Assembly: GCA_963742795.1 (NCBI GenBank)
Contig: CAVUNL010000025.1
Span: 372,001-436,000, forward strand
Reading direction: 5' to 3'
Length of the DNA stretch: 64,000 bases
DNA from: Palsa-504 sp963742795
GTDB taxonomy: Bacteria > Actinomycetota > Actinomycetes > Streptosporangiales > Streptosporangiaceae
The translations under genes and the position numbers were made by a program. The notes under the pieces are model-generated. The model was not told the origin of the DNA. It did not search any database and was given only the letters and a program-made list of their open reading frames with translations. Below are positions 63,950 through 64,000 of the stretch, one piece after another. Positions within the stretch are counted from its first letter, which is position 1; every line of letters starts with the position of its first letter.

Positions 63950-64000
63950 ATGCGGGGCGTGCCTTGGTGGGGCGTGGTCTCCTCGGCCGCGGCTCCGGTC
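63950..64000 (+). CDS. DUF998-like membrane protein, first 17 codons
   Basis: MRGVPWWGVVSSAAAPV reads to the window edge in frame. This start is like those of DUF998 integral membrane proteins in actinobacteria, which usually begin MRRVPWWGVLSSAAAP and continue into a helix. No ribosome site is visible; TTACGGT just upstream suggests a leaderless or near-leaderless message. Assignment rests on a short stretch. Confidence 0.45.
   Translation, partial: MRGVPWWGVVSSAAAPV

Overview
The window is very GC-rich DNA from an actinomycete, probably a soil Streptosporangiales/Streptomycetales-type bacterium. This is inferred from codon use, several LuxR-type regulators with AAA or MalT-like domains, a DivIVA-type coiled-coil protein, a membrane Ser/Thr kinase, an LCP protein, and DUF5999- and DUF7455-like small proteins. 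No rRNA, tRNA or CRISPR array was seen. The left end is mobile DNA: the 3' part of an IS1380-family transposase, a small lower-GC patch with a 48-residue DnaJ-type zinc-cluster protein, and a complete 2.3-kb insertion sequence with terminal inverted repeats whose transposase is split by indels in a hexapeptide repeat.

From 4.6 to 10.2 kb are housekeeping-like genes: an MBL-fold hydrolase, a BON protein, adenylate kinase with an acyl-CoA synthetase, an aldehyde dehydrogenase stub, inorganic pyrophosphatase and an SDR. From 10.4 to 18.5 kb come a deleted GMC oxidoreductase, a LuxR stub, a MerR/NTF2 divergon with MerR-type promoters, and a polyhydroxyalkanoate operon (phaC, a depolymerase-like hydrolase, a frameshifted acyl-CoA dehydrogenase, a truncated ThDP-enzyme stub), then a methyltransferase. 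From 18.5 to 26.7 kb lie a GT39-like glycosyltransferase, a padR-ABC locus whose ATPase gene has shrunk to 36 codons, and a frameshifted DUF4062-NB-ARC-TPR (STAND/NLR-like) gene. From 26.8 to 40.3 kb are two secreted-repeat proteins, a large LuxR regulator, an FHA protein with an unknown partner, an ECF sigma factor, a second LuxR regulator and a divergent malic-enzyme homologue that appears to have lost catalytic residues. From 40.4 to 52.3 kb are a methyltransferase/acyl-CoA synthetase pair, a phosphoesterase, an ABC-2 permease relic, an XRE regulator, a Ser/Thr kinase beside an LCP protein, and the DivIVA-like protein. The right end holds a siderophore-interacting protein, a frameshifted amine oxidase, a GlxA-type regulator divergent from an ABM monooxygenase, DUF427 and DUF5999 genes, a secreted protein, a MalT-like regulator, and a chimera of DsbA and hydrolase relics. 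It ends with the first 17 codons of a DUF998-like gene.

Two themes stand out. First, gene decay: about twenty genes are truncated, internally deleted or frameshifted, several through identifiable short duplications or homopolymer changes. Second, shared non-coding signals link distant genes: a CTTCCAG-N4-CTGGAAG dyad precedes both the FHA and LCP genes; an 18-base motif precedes both the ECF sigma gene and the malic-enzyme-like gene; and a nested hairpin with 15-base arms occurs twice, 31 kb apart. All family calls come from reading motifs by eye, without database searches.
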